NCBI GenBank assembly: GCA_026710085.1
Contig: JAPORT010000019.1
Span: 1 to 34,434 of the forward strand
From: Flavobacteriaceae bacterium
GTDB lineage: Bacteria > Bacteroidota > Bacteroidia > Flavobacteriales > Flavobacteriaceae
DNA length: 34,434 bases
Direction: 5' to 3'
A model generated the notes under the pieces. The model worked only from the letters and a program-made list of their open reading frames with translations, had not been told where the DNA came from and ran no database searches. Below, piece by piece: positions 32,640 through 34,434 of the stretch (within the stretch, counting starts at the first letter, position 1; each line of letters starts with the position of its first letter). Position numbers and translations under genes: made by a program.

Positions 32640-32673
32640 TTGTTTTACCGCTCTTTTATTTTTGTTATGACCG

Positions 32674-33303
32674 ATGAATCTACAGGTTAAAAATCTCACT
32701 AAAACATTAGGAAAGTCAAAAGTTCTCGATGGCATTTCCTTCACATTAATCCCAGGAAAAGTATATGCTTTACTTGGTAACAATGGATCTGGAAAATCGA
32801 CGTTACTGAAAATTCTAGCAGGATATTACTCTCATTGGACGGGGATCGTAACCTATGGTACTCTTGATTTAAAAAATCACACAAAGTCATTCCAATTCAA
32901 AACGGGCTATTTGTCTGAAGCCAATCCACTGTACAATCACATGTATGTCCAAGAGTATTTGGCTTTTATCGGAGGTTTTTATAACATCAAAAAAAGCAAA
33001 ACACTCCATATGGTGACTCAATTCGGGTTGGAACAGCATCGCTACACCAAAATTCAAGTGCTTTCAAAAGGTTATCGACAGAGAGTCGGACTAGCAGCTT
33101 GTTTCATTCATAATCCAAGTTTATTGCTTTTAGATGAACCAACAAATGGATTGGATTTTAATCAACTAAAAGTCTTTGAAAAAACGATATCGGACTTTAA
33201 AACCAATCGAATCATTCTTTTCACAAGCCATATTTCTCAAGAGGTGGCGTCATTGAGTGATCATCAATTGATTTTAAATCGGGGGAAAATAAAAATCAGT
33301 TAA
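32674..33303 (+). CDS. ABC transporter ATP-binding protein, GldA-like but short
   Basis: 209 residues. Walker A is GNNGSGKS (35-42), the signature is LSKGYRQRVGLA (130-141), Walker B is LLLLDEPT (150-157) and the H-loop His is H186 (FTSH). The phrase LSKGYRQRVGLA is typical of GldA, the ATPase linked to gliding and secretion in Bacteroidota. GldA proteins are around 300 residues, so this one lacks the C-terminal accessory region; it stops cleanly after LILNRGKIKIS. It may be a different small export ATPase. No permease gene sits next to it; the gene after it is a transposase relic. Cytoplasmic side of the inner membrane. Confidence 0.85.
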   Translation: MNLQVKNLTKTLGKSKVLDGISFTLIPGKVYALLGNNGSGKSTLLKILAGYYSHWTGIVTYGTLDLKNHTKSFQFKTGYLSEANPLYNHMYVQEYLAFIGGFYNIKKSKTLHMVTQFGLEQHRYTKIQVLSKGYRQRVGLAACFIHNPSLLLLDEPTNGLDFNQLKVFEKTISDFKTNRIILFTSHISQEVASLSDHQLILNRGKIKIS

Positions 33304-33380
33304 ATTTTGATGCGAATACTTTTTGGCTCAATATTTTATAAAGCATAACCATATCGGTCAACAACTCTCTGAAAATTATC

Positions 33381-34434
33381 TAGTCGCTCCTTAAAAACTC
33401 AAATAGAATCCATCATCCCCTTGATATGTGAGATTGAATGATACCCTACTGGCCAAGATAGGGTTTTGAAATCTGCAAGGAAATGCGTCTCTTGGTCTCA
33501 AAACCTTGCAGAAATGATCCAAAAAGTGTCCCCAAAACAGCCCCAATGATTTGACTCGGAATTCAATGCCATTCTCCATCCAAAACATCAGATCCAGTGG
33601 CTGGCTGATGCCATCGATTGGTCTTTTTTTGAAAAAGCCTTTGAGCCTCTGTCTGCCAAAACAGCCGTCCGGCCCATCCCATTGGGGTGATGGTGAGTTG
33701 TTGGATGCTGAAACGACTCGACTATCGAGGCGTTGAAACCCTCATGGAGCGCGGGATTGAAAACCCTACCATGACGTACTTCACGGGTTTTGATGTCATG
33801 AAACACCAACCCCTTGGCGATCCCCCTGATGGGCGTCACTTGAGAGATCGTATGGGCCCAGCAGGGATGGAAAAGATGTTTGCTGATTCGGTCTCGTTGC
33901 ATCAAAAAGAAATCAAGAAGTCCTCATCGATGGTCTTATCGGAGACCACCGTCCAAGGGAACAACGTGACCTTTCCGACTGATGCCAAGTGGAATAAAAA
34001 GGTCATCGATCAATGCCACAAGATCGCCAAAAAAGAAAAGATCCCACAGAGACAGACGTATGCTAAGGCCTCGAAAGAACTGGTGCGTCCAACCTTTCAA
34101 GGGAAGCATCCTCGACGAGCTCAAAAAGCCAAAAAGGCCACCTCCAAACTGAAGACTTTAGCCGGCCGACCAGTACGAGAAGGAACACGAAAACGGCCTC
34201 CTCTGCAACGAAGCCCATGCCAAGAAGCGTTCGAGCTGTACCAACGAGTGATCGATCAACAGCGATTCGATCAAAACAAAGTGGTGGCCATTCACAAGCC
34301 ATTCACGGCTGGCATGGCCAAAGGTAAAGCTCATCAAATGGATGAATTTGGTCATCAAGTCGGCTTGATCGCGACGGGAGATCATCACGGCGATCGGTGC
34401 TTTTGAGGGCAACCCTCATGATCGCCAAACCATC
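33381..34434 (+). mobile_element. Element A, copy 2 (continues beyond the window)
   Basis: Starts with the terminal repeat TAGTCGCTCCTTAAAAA and is in inverted orientation to copy 1. The body aligns with copy 1 along its length with many substitutions. The right end is outside the window. Confidence 0.8.
33514..34434 (+). pseudogene. IS5-like transposase of element A copy 2
   Basis: ATG at 33514 gives MIQKVSPKQPQ, a TGA, and then HPKHQIQWLADAIDWSFFEK. A small indel near 33685 shifts to the frame that reads GIENPTMTYFTGFDVMKHQP, TTVQGNNVTFPTDAKWNKKV, KASKELVRPTFQGKHPRRAQ and HKPFTAGMAKGKAHQMDEFG. A deletion near 34370 shifts it again: the expected AIGAFEGNPHDRQTI is in another frame. It is better preserved than copy 1 but still broken. 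The Asp of FPTDAK is the probable first catalytic residue. Confidence 0.8.

Overview
The window looks like an AT-rich chromosome segment from a member of the Bacteroidota. The pointers are a pheA / aminotransferase / tyrA / DAHP synthase-chorismate mutase operon in the order I know from that phylum, rbfA beside a LolC/E-type permease, a TonB-dependent receptor with an N-terminal carboxypeptidase-D-like domain, a GldA-like ATPase, no clear Shine-Dalgarno sequences, and TAnnTTTG-type -7 boxes. No species can be named from the sequence alone. The segment is littered with insertion sequences and decayed genes.

Layout. 1-1.2 kb: the end of a large Asp/Gly-rich protein, then a perfect 44-nt palindrome. 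1.25-3.0 kb: an inverted-repeat-bounded relic and a nearly intact IS5-family element with terminal repeats and a 4-bp target duplication. 3.1-5.5 kb: two small membrane proteins, a LolC/E-like permease and rbfA. 6.3-8.3 kb: a two-gene trans-3-hydroxy-L-proline pathway (reductase plus Cys/Thr-type dehydratase). 8.4-11 kb: an IS1634-family relic between long inverted repeats, a GC-rich orphan block, a Panacea (PanA-like) gene with a broken membrane partner, an ISL3 relic and a tRNA with anticodon CAT. 11.2-13.8 kb: a lipoprotein, then a candidate graspetide cluster (precursor, frameshifted ATP-grasp ligase, membrane protein). 14.1-20.3 kb: a TonB-dependent receptor, a second Panacea gene with an unrecognised partner, and a DUF255/YyaL-type thioredoxin-domain protein. 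20.3-20.8 kb: an ISL3 relic inside an IS4 relic. 21-25.1 kb: the minus-strand Phe/Tyr operon with its leader. 25.2-27.9 kb: decayed and tandemly duplicated genes of unknown function. 28.1-31.7 kb: an IS5-like element (called element A here) interrupted by an IS1634-family element. 31.8-33.3 kb: an EamA transporter and a short GldA-like ATPase. 33.4 kb to the end: a second, inverted copy of element A.

The most interesting system is the control region of the aromatic operon. A 24-codon leader ORF holds eight Phe/Tyr codons, including six in a row. It is followed by an intrinsic terminator that ends next to the pheA start codon. The last leader codons carry a 7-nt copy of the terminator's 3' arm, which can pair with the 5' arm instead. 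A good Bacteroidota-type promoter lies just upstream. Together this is a complete ribosome-stalling attenuator. Second in interest are the graspetide cluster, with an uncharacterised Ser/Thr/Asp/Glu-rich core, and the two Panacea loci with different partners.

Decay is a theme. Several frameshifts could be explained by a single-base change in a short homopolymer. The transposase relics show a curious repeated pattern in which UGA stops sit at leucine positions.
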